A stretch of DNA of 64,000 bases from Panonychus citri (GCF_014898815.1 NW_026515482.1:124001-188000), one strand, 5' to 3'; positions 1-10,544 are shown, counted from the first letter of the stretch. A program made the numbers and translations. Notes: a model not told the origin generated them from the sequence alone.

Positions 1-3000
1 CGTTGACTGCAGCAATTTACAGAAAATCTTTCAATATTAGTGACAAAGCAATGAAACAAATCACTTCCGGAGAAATAATTAATCTAATTTCAGTTGATTG
101 CAAACGTTTCCTTGAATTAATGCCTTACATTAATCTACTCTGGTCAGCACCTTTTCAGATATTGATGACCACTTTTTTCCTCTTCCTTGAACTGGGATAC
201 TCTGCATTTTGTGGCATATTGGTGATGATCTTTTTGGTTCCAATCGATGGAGTGTCAATTATGCTAAGTAGAAAACTTCAAGTATCAGTTATGGATCATC
301 GAGATGAGAGGGTTAAAGCGATTAAAGAAATTCTGAATGGAATACGAATCATCAAATTCTATGCTTGGGAAAAGTCATTCCTGCGATATGTCACCTCGCT
401 CAGAGAAAAAGAAGAAGGTCAACTGAAAAAATTATCATATCTCGAATGTATTTCAGCATTTATTTGGCTTTGTTCACCTACGATTGTGTCAGTGACGACG
501 TTTGCCTCTTACGTTTTGCTTCAAGGAGGAACACTCACCGCAGAAAAGGCTTTTGTATCACTTTCTCTATTTCATATAATGAAATTTCCTTTATCCATGA
601 TACCTGAACTTTTATCGTCTTTGATTATGGCGAGTGTTTCAACTAAAAGGATTAACAAGTTTTTAAATCTTGATGAACTTGATGCTTATGTAACACGAAA
701 CTCTGACGAATTGGATGTTTTGAAAATAGAAAATGGCTCCTTCAGATGGAGTCCAAGAGACGAAAGACCTGAAGGCAATTCCAGATCATGTGGATTCTCA
801 AACAAGAAATGTTTTTGGACCGCGAATTTATTGAATGACGAAGTCAGTAAGAAATTGGATGGATTGACGCACGAAACTAAACCAAGTCTTCGGCATATTA
901 ACATGAAAGTGAAACCTGGTTCGTTTGTAGCGATTGTTGGTTCTATTGGTAGTGGTAAAAGTTCATTGTTAAGTGCGATTCTCGGAGAGATGGAGAAAAT
1001 ATCAGGACGAATTAATATCAATGGAAAATATTCAATCGCTTATGTCGCTCAACAAGCATGGATTCAAAATACTTCATTGAAAAACAACATCTTATTTGGT
1101 TCTCCATTCGATGAAAGTAAATATAATAATGTAATTTCTGCTTGTGCATTAGAACCTGATATCGCTTATTTACCTGGAGGAGATGAAACGGAAATCGGCG
1201 AGAAAGGAATTAACCTTTCAGGTGGACAAAAACAACGAGTTAGTCTTGCTCGAGCTTGTTACAGTGATTCTAATCTGTTCATTTTAGACGATCCATTAAG
1301 TGCTGTCGATGCTCATGTAGCTCAACATATTTTCAAAAAAGTTCTGAGCTCAAAGACTGGAATCTTAAAGAATAAAACTCGAGTTTTAGTGACCAACAAG
1401 TTGGATCTTTTATCCAAAGTCGACAGTATTTATGTTCTAACCAATGGTCGGATTACTGAGAATGGAACATACAAACAATTGATGGAAGCTAAAGGAGAGT
1501 TTTGTGATCTTATCGAACAATTTACCAACCGATCAATAGAAAACGATAATGAACAGCATGAAGAATTATCAGCAACCGAATCTATTGAAAAGAAAGATAC
1601 AAGTAAAGATATTAAATCTGCCGAGAAGACTGATGATCAAAAGAAAAAATTGATTGAAGCAGAAACTTCAGAAACTGGTAAAGTCAAGTGGTCAGTTTAC
1701 TGGGAATATTTTGGACTGGTCAGTTTTCTCTGGACAACAGTAATAATTGTAGCTCATGCCTCCATAGTTATCTTTTCATTAATATCTGACCTTTGGTTAT
1801 CAGAATGGTCGAGTGAGCCCGTTTCTAAATCTAATTCACTTTCGACAACCAAATTTCGAGTTATGGTTTATTCTATCTTAGGTCTTGTTGTAAGCATAAC
1901 GACCTCAATAGGATCTTTTGCTATCATCGCAGGAACATCAAAAGCATCAATCGAATTCCATGAAAAGTTATTATATAATGTTTTTCGATTGCCTATTTCA
2001 TTTTTCGATACAAACCCTTTGGGAAGAATAGTTAATCGGTTCTACAAGGACATGGACACCATTGACACTACTTTACCGAAGATAATTCAGTAAGTATTCA
2101 CTAGAAAATATTATGTAGGTGTTAATCATTCCTCTGTTTGTTTCTTAGTCATTGGATTATTTGTCTATTCGAAGTTGTCATCACCTGTGTGATAATTTCG
2201 TTTAACACACCGATGTTCGTTCTCGTACTGATTCCGCTCATTTGTCTGTATGGTTACATCCAAACAATTTACATCGGTTCATCGCGACAATTGAAACGAC
2301 TCGAAGCTGTAACTAGATCGCCAATTTATTCCCATTTTCGAGACAGTTTGTGTGGTGTTAATTCCATACGCGCTTTTGGTGTTACTCAAAGATTCATCGA
2401 AGAATCAGCGAATTTGATTGATATTAATGTTAATTGTTTCCATCAAAGTGTTGTGGCTAATCGATGGCTCAGCACTCGCTTAGAATTTTGTGGTAATTTA
2501 ATTATACTTGCGACTGGTATTTTCGCAATCTTAGCACGAAGCTCTCTTGGTGCAGGAACTGCGGGACTTTCATTGTCTTACGCTTTAACGATCACCAATT
2601 CATTGAGTTGGCTCGTTCGAATGTCGTCCGAACTTGAAACAAACATTGTTGCTGTTGAACGTATTATGGAATATTGTAAATTAAAAAGTGAAGCTGATTG
2701 GTATGAAGGTAAAGTTATGCCACCTGATGATTGGCCATCAAAAGGATCAATTAAATTCGATAGATATGAAACTCGATATCGAGAAGGAACCGAATTGATT
2801 TTGAAAGGAATTTCAGGAGAAATCAAAGGATTGGAAAAGATTGGAATTGTTGGTCGAACTGGAGCTGGTAAATCGACAGTTACTCTGTCATTGTTTAGAT
2901 TAATTGAAGGATCAGGAGGATCGATTTCTATTGATGGTCTTAATATCAGCGAATTACCTTTGCATCCATTGAGATCTCGTCTTGCAATTATCCCTCAAGA

Positions 3001-3563
3001 TCCAGTCCTTTTTGGTGGAACCTTGAGATTCAACTTGGATCCATTTGATTGTTATTCAGACAATGATATTTGGGATGCATTGTCTCATGCTCATCTCAAA
3101 CAATTCGTTAATAATACTGGTCAAGGTCTTAATTACCAAATAGCTGAGGAAGGAAAAAATCTTAGTGTTGGACAGAGACAATTGTTGTGTTTAGCACGAG
3201 CTTTACTTAAGAAACCAAAGATTCTATGTAAGTTTTTCTCTTTTTTTTCTTTTTTTGTTTTTTATTTTTTATTTTTCATTCTTATTTTTTATTTCTCTCT
3301 CATTCTTTGCAATAGTTCTGGATGAAGCAACTGCAGCGATCGATTTGGAAACGGATTCATTGATTCAGAAAACAATCAGAACAGAATTCAAAGATTGTAC
3401 AATATTAACGATCGCTCATCGTTTGAATACAATATTAGATTCTGACCGGGTGATGGTCTTGGATGAAGGTCAAATCGCGGAGTTTGATGAACCAAAAGTT
3501 TTATTAGAAAACAAACAATCGATATTTTATTCATTGGCTAAAGAGGCTAATCTTGTCTCTTGA
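1..3563 (+). CDS. ABCC-1: ABC transporter subfamily C (MRP-type), 5' partial
   Basis: Exons are <1-2089, 2149-3227 and 3316-3563 (first complete codon at base 3). The visible part covers TMD1, NBD1, TMD2 and NBD2 of an MRP-type exporter, which moves organic anions or conjugates across membranes using ATP. NBD1 has Walker A GSIGSGKSS, signature LSGGQKQR and Walker B LFILDDPLSAVD. NBD2 has Walker A GRTGAGKST, signature LSVGQRQL and Walker B ILFLDEATAAID with the catalytic Glu. NBD1 has Asp where the catalytic Glu would be, which is normal for ABCC. It is a near copy of ABCC-2, whose bases 19918-23473 align with it throughout, so the missing 5' exons should resemble those of ABCC-2. The last intron (3228-3315) is T-rich and is shared with ABCC-2 and ABCC-6 only. 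No disabling mutation is visible in the part present. Confidence 0.93.
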
Positions 3564-3775
3564 TAATTGATACAATCAACTTAATTTTTATTTGTATTTA
3601 TTTATTCATCATCATTATCATCTCTATCAGTAATCAACAGGTGTTATTGTCATCTTACTCTGTTGTAATGATTAAATCAAACACAATTAAATTGAATGCT
3701 TAGGAATAAAAAAGAAAAATCTTTTTACTCTTAAAAATGAAGTTTAATAATCACTTTTAGTTATCAATGAATATT
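3564..3775. other. 3' flank of ABCC-1
   Basis: AT-rich 3' region with AATAAA-like motifs (around 3704). It is nearly identical to the region after ABCC-2 (23474-23670) and similar to that after ABCC-4. Similarity to ABCC-2 stops at about 3768-3775, where mobile DNA begins. Confidence 0.6.
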
Positions 3776-3955
3776 TGTTACGAATGTAACGGTTTTATTA
3801 AGCAAAATATAAACTGAGGTGGTTGAGGTGAAAATATAAGAAATTACACAATAATTTCGAACGGAATAGTAACAATTGAATTAAGCCAAGGGCCAAGGAA
3901 AGATAACAATAATAACTGATGGTCAATGCGACAATTTTGCGAATACCCCTTTCTA
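3776..3955 (-). repeat. Possible LTR remnant beside the gypsy fragment
   Basis: Starts TGTTACGAATGTAAC at 3776, exactly where similarity between the 3' flanks of ABCC-1 and ABCC-2 is lost. A TG start with a short inverted repeat (GTTAC...GTAAC) is typical of Ty3/gypsy LTRs, and the adjacent pol fragment is in the orientation that would put its 3' LTR here. No partner LTR was found in the window, so this is a tentative call. Confidence 0.35.
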
Positions 3956-4632
3956 TGTTATTTAACGAGCATTTTCTGTTTCTGTGTAAGATTTCTGTAC
4001 AGAATTGAATCAACTATGGTGAATCTTGAAGATAACCTTTTTAATCTTCGTTTTGATGATTTTTCTTCTTGGATTTCGTTGATGATTTGTTTACAGAAAG
4101 AATCAGTTTTCTGTTCAATCGCAAGGCGACTTTCAATGTCGTCGCTACCAATTGCCAATAGAGGAAGATAATCAGCATCCTCTTCTGAACCTGGTTCAGG
4201 TACTTGTCCGTCCAAGGGACAACGAGACAGTGCATCAGCATCTGAATGCAATTTACCACTTTTATACTTGACAACAAAATCATAAGGTTCAAGTTTGAGT
4301 GCCCAACGAGCTAATCGAGCTGTTGGATCTTTTACACTTCTGAACCAACAGAGTCCACAATGATCCGTGATTACGGTGAATTTACGTCCGAATAAATAGT
4401 GTCTCAGTTTTGCTATTGCCCATACAATAGCTAAACACTCTTTTTCCGTAACACCATAGTTTTTCTCAGCTGGATTCAATGTTCGGCTGATGAATGATAT
4501 CGGCTTGAATTCATTTTGTTTCTGAAGTAGACAAGCTCCAAGTCCTTCATTTGAAGCATCGGTTCTTAATTCAATCTCACCTTCATCTGTTAGAGGTGAG
4601 AGAACTGGTGGAGATACTAAAGCTGACGGTCA
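3955..4632 (-). pseudogene. Ty3/gypsy retrotransposon pol fragment (RNase H to start of integrase)
   Basis: The minus strand reads an RNase H domain: the TDAS start near 4530, then NPAEKNYGVTEKECLAIVWA, the FTVITDH segment, and the RWALKLEPYDF and DALSRCPL tail before the integrase zinc-binding region. This order is diagnostic of Ty3/gypsy Pol. Reverse transcriptase on one side and the rest of integrase on the other are missing, so it is a fragment. It ends about 77 bp from the Polinton target-site duplication. The frame is open across the fragment, suggesting it is not very old. Confidence 0.85.
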
Positions 4633-4709
4633 TTATCAGGTAAAATACGTCATGCACGTAAATTTGTTTATTGTTCAAGCCTCCAGATAAAAATGTTCAA
4701 TTTAACATA
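4627..4709 (+). other. Left piece of an open reading frame split by the Polinton
   Basis: From about 4627 one + strand frame stays open up to the target-site duplication (AACATA, 4704-4709) and is in frame with the open reading frame right of the element (11357-11774). The two pieces may be one coding fragment of an older element that the Polinton interrupted. The product is not recognised. Confidence 0.35.
4704..4709. repeat. Polinton target-site duplication, left copy (AACATA)
   Basis: Six bases AACATA lie immediately before the left inverted repeat and recur immediately after the right one (11357-11362). A 6-bp duplication is the known signature of Polinton integration. Confidence 0.9.
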
Positions 4710-4758
4710 AGTAGTAGGGAAGCGTACGCCTCTAATGCAGCGTACGCTTCAAATGCAC
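4710..4758 (+). repeat. Polinton left terminal inverted repeat
   Basis: Begins AGTAGTAGGGAAGCGTACGC. It matches the reverse complement of 11308-11356 except at 4740 (g here, c in the partner). It holds an internal hairpin: GAAGCGTACGC at 4720-4730 pairs with GCGTACGCTTC at 4740-4750. Confidence 0.92.
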
Positions 4759-5055
4759 GTAATCTTTTTTTGCTTTTCACATCACCGCAATTCAATATTT
4801 GTTCAGAATTAGTGCTAATTAGTTCTTAATTGTTTTTTAATTAATTTTACTTGAAAAAAACAAAATGTTGAAAAAACATTAATTGTTTTAAGAGGAAAAA
4901 AACGAATAGTTTAATTGTTAGAATGAGGGTATTAGCATTACCAAAGCTATAAAAAACACGTAAATTAAATATTGTAAAAAGTAGAAAAAGTGCTTTGTTC
5001 AAATATTGTAACAATTGGTAGCAAATAATTTACTCAGACAACCAAGGAGAAAGAG

Positions 5056-5062
5056 TATAAAA
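5056..5062 (+). promoter_or_regulatory. TATA box of the left Polinton gene
   Basis: TATAAAA in a GAGTATAAAAACAGAG context, followed by about 330 bp of CT-rich leader (several CTCTCTCT runs between 5145 and 5357) before the ATG at 5395. The spacing fits a transcription start near 5085-5095. Confidence 0.45.
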
Positions 5063-5394
5063 ACAGAGATGATGATGACGATAAGTATCATTCTTAGATA
5101 AGTATTGTTGAATACTATTAATCAACAGATCATCAACTTGTTGTCTCTCTCTCTTTCTCTCTCGATTAAACTTGGGTTCAACTGAATATTCTCACCACCA
5201 GCGATTCATTTGTTTCTCTCTCTCTCAGTTGGAACTGGAATTGGAGCTGATTCTGTTTATCTCCATCAATAATTCGTCTCTCTCTCTCAGTTAATACTTT
5301 AATAGCTGTCATCGATTATCGTCTTCAACTGGTCTCATCTCTCTCTCTCTCTCTCTTTGGCAAAATCATCGTGATAGCTGTCATCGTCATCATT

Positions 5395-5932
5395 ATGTCC
5401 GATGAGGAACAATCATGTTTAGGCCAAGCTGTTTATAACGGACGTTATTGGTATCCTGTAAAAATGACTGCTTGGGGAGAAGACCCCATAACAGGTGCGA
5501 GGAATATGTCTACACATGGCTCGAAGGTGGAGGAGGAGAAAAGATGTTTATTTTGTAGACGAGCCTCCAATTCATCTGAAGAAGTCCATAGATTTTGTAC
5601 GAGAAAAAAATCGTAAAATGATGGAAAAATTAGATGATTTGCGAAAAGATATTGAAGAAAACCCTCTCTTCTTCGTTTGTGGCTATTGCCACAAAAATAT
5701 GACATCAATCACTAGTTTAGAGGGGCATATATTCTCAAAAAGATCATATACAAACAATAAAAGATTTGAAATTACGTGTAGTGTTAGAAAAGCTGATGAA
5801 AAAATCCCTAAATACGTAAGAAAAGCTTATGGTAAACCCGGCAAATATCCTTGGTTCTATGTCATCTCAAGAGAAAACGGAAAAATTCTGGGCACGAAAG
5901 CAGCAAGAAGAAGAAGAGCACGAATGGGATGA
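5395..5932 (+). CDS. Polinton-borne small zinc-finger-like protein, probably spliced
   Basis: Unrecognised. Two overlapping frames join cleanly if a 64-bp intron is removed (5495-5558, donor CAG|GTGCGAG, acceptor TTTTGTAG|AC). The exons would be 5395-5494 and 5559-5932, giving 157 residues. The ATG at 5395 starts MSDEEQSCLGQAV. The second exon contains a Cys-x2-Cys...His cluster (FVCGYCHKNMTSITSLEGH), a charged stretch before it and a very basic C-terminus (KAARRRRARMG). It lies just inside the left inverted repeat, behind a TATA box, and points the opposite way to the right-half Polinton genes. Without splicing the first frame ends at 5616. A DNA- or RNA-binding role is only a guess. Confidence 0.5.
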
Positions 5933-6126
5933 ATCTACAAGAGAAGCTATTGCCGCTCATTTGCAAAAAGCGAAAAATGACTATTATAAACCTGGAGATG
6001 AATAAATTTTATTCAATTATTTCAAATTTAATCATGAATTCAAAAATAAATATTAAGAATTAAAAATTTTAATTTGTTTAGTTGTTAAAACTTTCACATA
6101 AGTTTCGTGAAGAAAAAAACCAAACG

Positions 6127-6495
6127 TTAATCGCGATTAGTTTGGAAACTTTTAACTTTTCGTCTTTTATCGAATACAATAAGTCCACAGTTACATGTTT
6201 TCGGGGTAACTTCCTTGAGAAACCCGTTCATCTTATGGATTTCGTCTTTAAGAGTTAATGCCATTTTCATTCCATAGTTACAAAAATTAACATTTCTCAC
6301 CTCCATATTACTGAGAGTTTGACTAGCGTTATCACCTGCACAGCCCACAATTCCACCAACGTTGAACATATGAATGAAAAGACGCAATTCATCCTCTGAT
6401 TTATAGTTGATAAAGTTGAAATTGTAATAATCGAAGAAACAAGCTTGTTTAGTTTCCCTATCAACACTGAATAAACCACCGACTTTATCAAACAT
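6127..6495 (-). CDS. Unrecognised Polinton open reading frame
   Basis: About 122 codons, starting MFDKVGGLFSVDRE. It has several Cys and aromatic residues (CFFDYYNFNF; TCNCGLIVFDKRRK near the end) but no motif I can name. It lies directly downstream, on the same strand, of the inverted PolB piece at 6541-6625 and could be a displaced part of another Polinton gene. Frame length and composition look coding, but the start is uncertain. Confidence 0.35.
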   Translation of the reverse strand: MFDKVGGLFSVDRETKQACFFDYYNFNFINYKSEDELRLFIHMFNVGGIVGCAGDNASQTLSNMEVRNVNFCNYGMKMALTLKDEIHKMNGFLKEVTPKTCNCGLIVFDKRRKVKSFQTNRD

Positions 6496-6540
6496 TATAA
6501 CTAAAGAGATGAGTTATTAATTTTAAGTAAAAAAGTTCAA

Positions 6541-6625
6541 GTATTTGTTTAGCAGTAGGACTTAACATTGAATCATCGATCATCATCTTATGAGGAGCCA
6601 GAGGAAAATCGTTGTGTTTATCATG
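6541..6625 (-). pseudogene. Inverted fragment of Polinton DNA polymerase B
   Basis: The minus strand reads HDKHNDFPLAP, followed by a DSMLSP segment. This is a conserved protein-primed PolB block that normally comes just before the block found on the + strand from 6655. The two neighbouring blocks of one gene are therefore on opposite strands, so an inversion broke the polymerase gene. Confidence 0.6.
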
Positions 6626-6654
6626 CAATATTTCTATATATATACTTGAACAAC

Positions 6655-7150
6655 TAGGACAAAAGTCAACAAAAACGGAGAAACTGGTGGCCACTTTCTT
6701 ATCCAGAGAACGGTACGTTGTCCATTATCGTACACTGAAATATTATGTTGAAAATGGGTTGAAAGTAAAACAAATTCATCGAGTAATATCGTTCAATCAA
6801 AAGCGATGGTTATCACCATACATAAATTTTTGCACACAAAAGCGGAAAGAAGCTTCCTCCCCTTTTATCTCATCTCTATACAAGTTATTTGTCAACAGCA
6901 ATTATGGGAAGCTGATGGAAGATAAAAGGAAAAGAGTTAAAGTTGATCTGGTAACATCTGAAGTAATGGCTGCCAGAAGAACCAGGAAACAACTTTGTAA
7001 AAACATAAGAATCCTGTCGGAAGATAAAGTGTTGTTTCAAATGCTGCCGGATACCGTTTTACTTGACAAACCGATCATCGTCGGGTTCACTGTCCTAGAG
7101 TTAGCAAAATTACATGTTTACACCCTTTACTATGACAGATTCAAATCATT
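6655..7150 (+). pseudogene. Fragment of Polinton DNA polymerase B (palm/thumb region)
   Basis: The frame (open 6612-7202) contains RYVVHYRTLKYYVENGLK, then an IHRVISFNQ block, a KRKEA block, the NSNYGKLMED motif and the FTVLELAKLHVY motif. All are typical of protein-primed family B polymerases of Polintons. The exonuclease part and the upstream palm are missing, and the next upstream block is inverted at 6541-6625. It cannot make a working polymerase. The frame runs a short way into sequence that is antisense to the neighbouring gene. Confidence 0.75.
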
Positions 7151-7823
7151 TTACAATTATAATATCAATATCAATATAGGCATCTCTCAAATCTTTCTTT
7201 AGAAGATAAATCTCAGAATCTTTGTTAGGTTGTTGCTCAAGTTTGTTTATCTTTTCGGTTTGATCAGCCAACATTTTCTGAGCAACTTGTTTATATTTTT
7301 CAAAATCTTCTTGGACTAAACTTTTTGCAGCTAAGTTTATATTCACAACTTCCACTTCTTTAGTTTTTTGTGCTACCTCGGTTGAAAGAGAGGCAATTTC
7401 TTTTTCTTTCTCTTTCACTTGACCGTTCATCTCATCAATTTTTTTCAATAGCTCTTCAAACGCTGCTAAACCTTTAGTTTTAATCTCTCGCAAATGAGCC
7501 AGTTTCTCCTCAGTTGTAAAATTTGCGCTTTCGACTTTTAACAGTTTGTTAATTGTCTCCATGGTATCTCTTTTAGGTCGTTTAGCTTTTGTAGTATTAT
7601 AATGTTTTCTCATTGCTGTATCAATTTTATCAATAATAGTCCTCTTGTCATCATTTGCTTCCAACATTACATCTAGTTTGACCTTTTGTCCAAAGCCATC
7701 TACAAGTAAATGCACCGATAAACTTCGTGCTGTTGCACATATGTCCGATGGATAGAAAATTTCTTGAAGACCAACCAACCACTCACCACTCAATGGGTCG
7801 AGCCAATCGATTAGAAAATTTTG
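7146..7823 (-). CDS. Polinton-borne coiled-coil protein, 5' end unclear
   Basis: Open from about 7823 to the TGA at 7146-7148 (roughly 225 codons), but no ATG lies near its 5' end. The likely N-terminal block GEWLVGLQEIFYPS resembles the start of a conserved Polinton virion-type protein of unassigned function. The middle and C-terminal half is a long Lys/Glu-rich coiled coil (about residues 110-215 of the open frame). It lies just downstream of the integrase on the same strand. The missing ATG suggests a 5' truncation or start by another route. Confidence 0.5.
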   Translation of the reverse strand, partial: QNFLIDWLDPLSGEWLVGLQEIFYPSDICATARSLSVHLLVDGFGQKVKLDVMLEANDDKRTIIDKIDTAMRKHYNTTKAKRPKRDTMETINKLLKVESANFTTEEKLAHLREIKTKGLAAFEELLKKIDEMNGQVKEKEKEIASLSTEVAQKTKEVEVVNINLAAKSLVQEDFEKYKQVAQKMLADQTEKINKLEQQPNKDSEIYLLKKDLRDAYIDIDIIIVK

Positions 7824-7870
7824 TTAGAGTGTTGTGAAGGAAAATGTCCATCGAAGCATTTGAGACTGCT

Positions 7871-8971
7871 TCAATGAAATACTCCTGAGGTTGATTCCAC
7901 ATCTTGAACCCACTGATTAAATTTACTTGGATAGTCTTTCCACTTTACGAAGTACTCTTTATGTTTTGTTTTCGGATTTATTCTAGTTTTTAATATCTTC
8001 TCGATCTGATATAAACTTGGCTCTATGGCTGGTACTAGTTCATTGTGGTAAAAAACCGAAGTTATTCTTTCACCAGCATAATCTTCCAACCAATATTCCC
8101 AACCTTGTGGTGTCCTCTTGTGTTTGGTTATAGTAAATATTTCCAGTTTAAAATTTCTTTTCGATCCTTTCTCGAAAATCCCTTTCTCTCTTCTTATCCG
8201 AACCTTTGAACCAACGGTAAATGGTTTATAATTTATTTTACTTTTGGGATGAGTTTTTCTTATATTTTTCAGTACCAATGAAGAGTTTTCATCGTTCACT
8301 TCTACTGGTGACATACCAATTGTTCGATGAAAAGATTCATTATATGACTGGATTATTTCGTCAAGTACATCGATGAATTTTCCAGTATTTGCATGGTGCA
8401 AATAGCGATAAATCCGTGCTCTGATGGTACCGTTGAATCTTTCAACAATAGCACATTTAATTGTTCCGGCGGTAGCAAAAAAATGGTTGATTTTTTTCTG
8501 CCTCATTAATGTTTTGAAGTCTGAGTTTGCAAACTCTTTACCTTGATCACTTTGTAACTTTTCTGGTACTCTATTACTATCTGAAAAAATAGCATCAAGA
8601 GCCTGAACGACTTCTATACCAGTCTTCTTTCTTATTGCACGTGACCAGGCAAACCTTCTGAAACAGTCAATTACATTAAGTAAATAACGGTAACCATCAT
8701 TATATTGACTGACCCAAGACATGTCCATCAAATCAATCTGCCACTGCTCATCAATCTTATTAACCAAAATTGGTAGTCTAGGAAATTTATTTTAGTTTTG
8801 TTTGAAAAGCGTATATGTATCCTGCTTTCTCAACCATTTTTTGACATCAGCTAGTTTTACTGTAGGGTCCTTTCTTTTCAATGCTTTGTATAATCGGTCA
8901 ACTCCACCAAATGATCCTATCGCTTTCGGTGAGTAATATTCTCTTTCGTAATATTGGATGCTTTCAGCCAT
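7871..8971 (-). pseudogene. Polinton integrase (DDE, with chromodomain), one in-frame stop
   Basis: Starts at the ATG 8971-8969 (MAESIQYYE) and runs to TGA 7871-7873, about 366 codons. The order is an N-terminal block with GSFGGVDRLYKALKRK, then the DDE core (Asp in WQIDLMDMSW, Asp in SDQGKEF, Glu in IVERFNGTIR), then a C-terminal chromodomain (YQIEKILKTR...YFVKWKDYPSKFNQWV). All three catalytic acids are present. A single TAA at 8792-8794 interrupts it between the N-terminal block and the core, so the full protein is not made from this copy unless the stop is a sequence error. Its 5' end overlaps the upstream gene by 55 bp. Confidence 0.88.
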
Positions 8972-10159
8972 GATATGTTAAGTTGTTTCAACTTTTCTTT
9001 TGCTTTAGGGTTGATTATAAGGTTTAAACACTCTCTGCAGTTTTCTTTTATGTACTTTAGTACTTCTGTTGTTCCATTTGGTGCTCTTCCGATATAGTTT
9101 TTTGTCTTAAGATATTCAACTACTCTCTCAATATCACTACCCTTTATTTTCCCTTCGTCATTAAATATCTTATTATCACCATCAACTAAATCAGACTCTT
9201 TTTTCAATATTGACAATAAATCATTATCAACCACCCGTGAAGTCTGTGGTGTTGATGATTCTCGTCTATTAAATACTCTCTGAGAAATCGTTGGTGTTTC
9301 ATCATTGACTTCCTTATTGTAGGTGTTATCCAAAACTGTATGAAAAGAATCCTCAGAGTCTTCGTCAGATTTGACATAATCATTTCCGTTGTTCTCTCCT
9401 TCATCTCCTTTTTTCAGATCTTGGTACATTCGATATCGCGCTGTTAATTCATTTCTAAGACGGTTCTCATCCTTTTCTTTCACCTTTTCTTTTTTGATAT
9501 CATCTTTCATCATCATTTGGTTAATCAGTTTCATTTTTATGCTTGTAGGTAAATCCGAGCTCATAATTGGATCGAAGTCTACAGGGCGTTTTTTTATCCA
9601 CTACGGCTATTACACTGAATATCTCCAGAACTAAAAGTGATATGAATGTCAGACTTGACCAGAGAACTAAACAGAATTGGCCCGCTCGACCCTCCGATTT
9701 TCAAGGTCATTGAGGTCATTTAACGAAAAGTGTGTGAAAGAGCACAAAAAGTTACACTCAAACCTAAGGTTTGATGATATTCCGTCAAAAAGCAGCTGAG
9801 ATACAGACTTTTCTTATAAACTTAACTCTTGAAGTGTTTTCAGATTAATCCGTTCATCACAGACAGTTCAAAATAAAATCTGAGGTGTGATATGATTTGC
9901 TCTTTCATACGACGACCTTAAAATGACCTTTTAATGCTACCTTCGTTAAATGACCTCAATGACCTTGAAAATCGGAGGGTCGAGCGGGCCAATTCTGTTT
10001 AGTTCTCTGGTCAAGTCTGACATTCATATCACTTTTAGTTCTGGAGATATTCAGTGTAATAGCCGTAGTGGATAAAAAAACGCCCTGTATTTGTCTCTTT
10101 TTTACATTGTTTTTATATTGATCTTCAGTTATAAGTACCATTCGACTTGTTGAATTCAT
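8917..10159 (-). pseudogene. Conserved Polinton protein of unknown role, split by a 506-bp element
   Basis: The N-terminal piece starts at 10159 (MNSTSRMVLITEDQY) and runs into the nested element at about 10088. The rest continues from about 9581 to the stop at 8917. With the element and one TA ignored, the frame is continuous, about 240 codons in all. An RMVLI-type start followed by a Lys/Glu-rich middle and a C-terminal GSDIERVVEYLKTK block is common among Polinton proteins beside the integrase; its function is not established. It lies between the small protein at 10156 and the integrase, overlapping both slightly. Confidence 0.65.
9582..10087. mobile_element. 506-bp mariner-type MITE with 146-bp perfect inverted repeats
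   Basis: The arms 9582-9727 and 9942-10087 match as reverse complements along their length. The ends are CAGGGCG...CGCCCTG, with TA on both sides (9580-9581 and 10088-10089), the Tc1/mariner target signature. The 214-bp centre has no coding potential that I can see. It is inserted inside a Polinton gene. Confidence 0.88.
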
Positions 10160-10497
10160 TCTCCAATTCGTTTTGCAATTAAATTGGCGAGAAAAGTTAT
10201 AGCTGGAACAAGTAAACCTTTTAATAAACCACCTTGTTGAATTAAAATTTTTTTAGCTTTTTGACGTGTTATCTTTCCACCAAGACTTCGAATTTCTTTT
10301 TTAAATTTTTTGACACGAGCTTTTTGTTTAGCTGTTAAATATATATGACCTTTAAATATTTTACGAGCTATTTCTTTTATAACTTGCATCACATTACATG
10401 GACATGTTATCATCAATTTTTTACATTCATTCAACTTTTTAGCCTGACTCAACTTTTTTGAAGCTGGTAAAACAGTAATTGCTTTTGAAACAGACAT
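10156..10497 (-). CDS. Small basic Polinton protein with hydrophobic C-terminus
   Basis: 113 residues, start MSVSKAITVLPASKK. It is Lys-rich in the middle (AKQKARVKKFKKEIRSLGGK) and ends with a hydrophobic stretch (GGLLKGLLVPAITFLANLIA). This layout recalls small virion-associated proteins of Polintons and adenoviruses, but I cannot assign it. It lies between the ATPase (47 bp upstream) and the split gene, whose first ATG overlaps its end. Confidence 0.6.
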   Translation of the reverse strand: MSVSKAITVLPASKKLSQAKKLNECKKLMITCPCNVMQVIKEIARKIFKGHIYLTAKQKARVKKFKKEIRSLGGKITRQKAKKILIQQGGLLKGLLVPAITFLANLIAKRIGE

Positions 10498-10544
10498 TTT
10501 TTTTGAATCAACTTTATTTCATTTTTCATTTTTTCTTATACAAT

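Noticed and set aside
365..607. Open frame inside ABCC-1 exon, repeated at 20281-20523
   Set aside because: Shadow in another frame of the TMD1 coding sequence; recurs only because the genes are copies.
686..1021. Minus-strand frames over NBD1, also near 20731, 31865 and 46731
   Set aside because: Antisense of the highly conserved ATP-binding cassette.
9389..9634. Small plus-strand frame in the Polinton
   Set aside because: Antisense of the split Polinton gene and running into the MITE arm.
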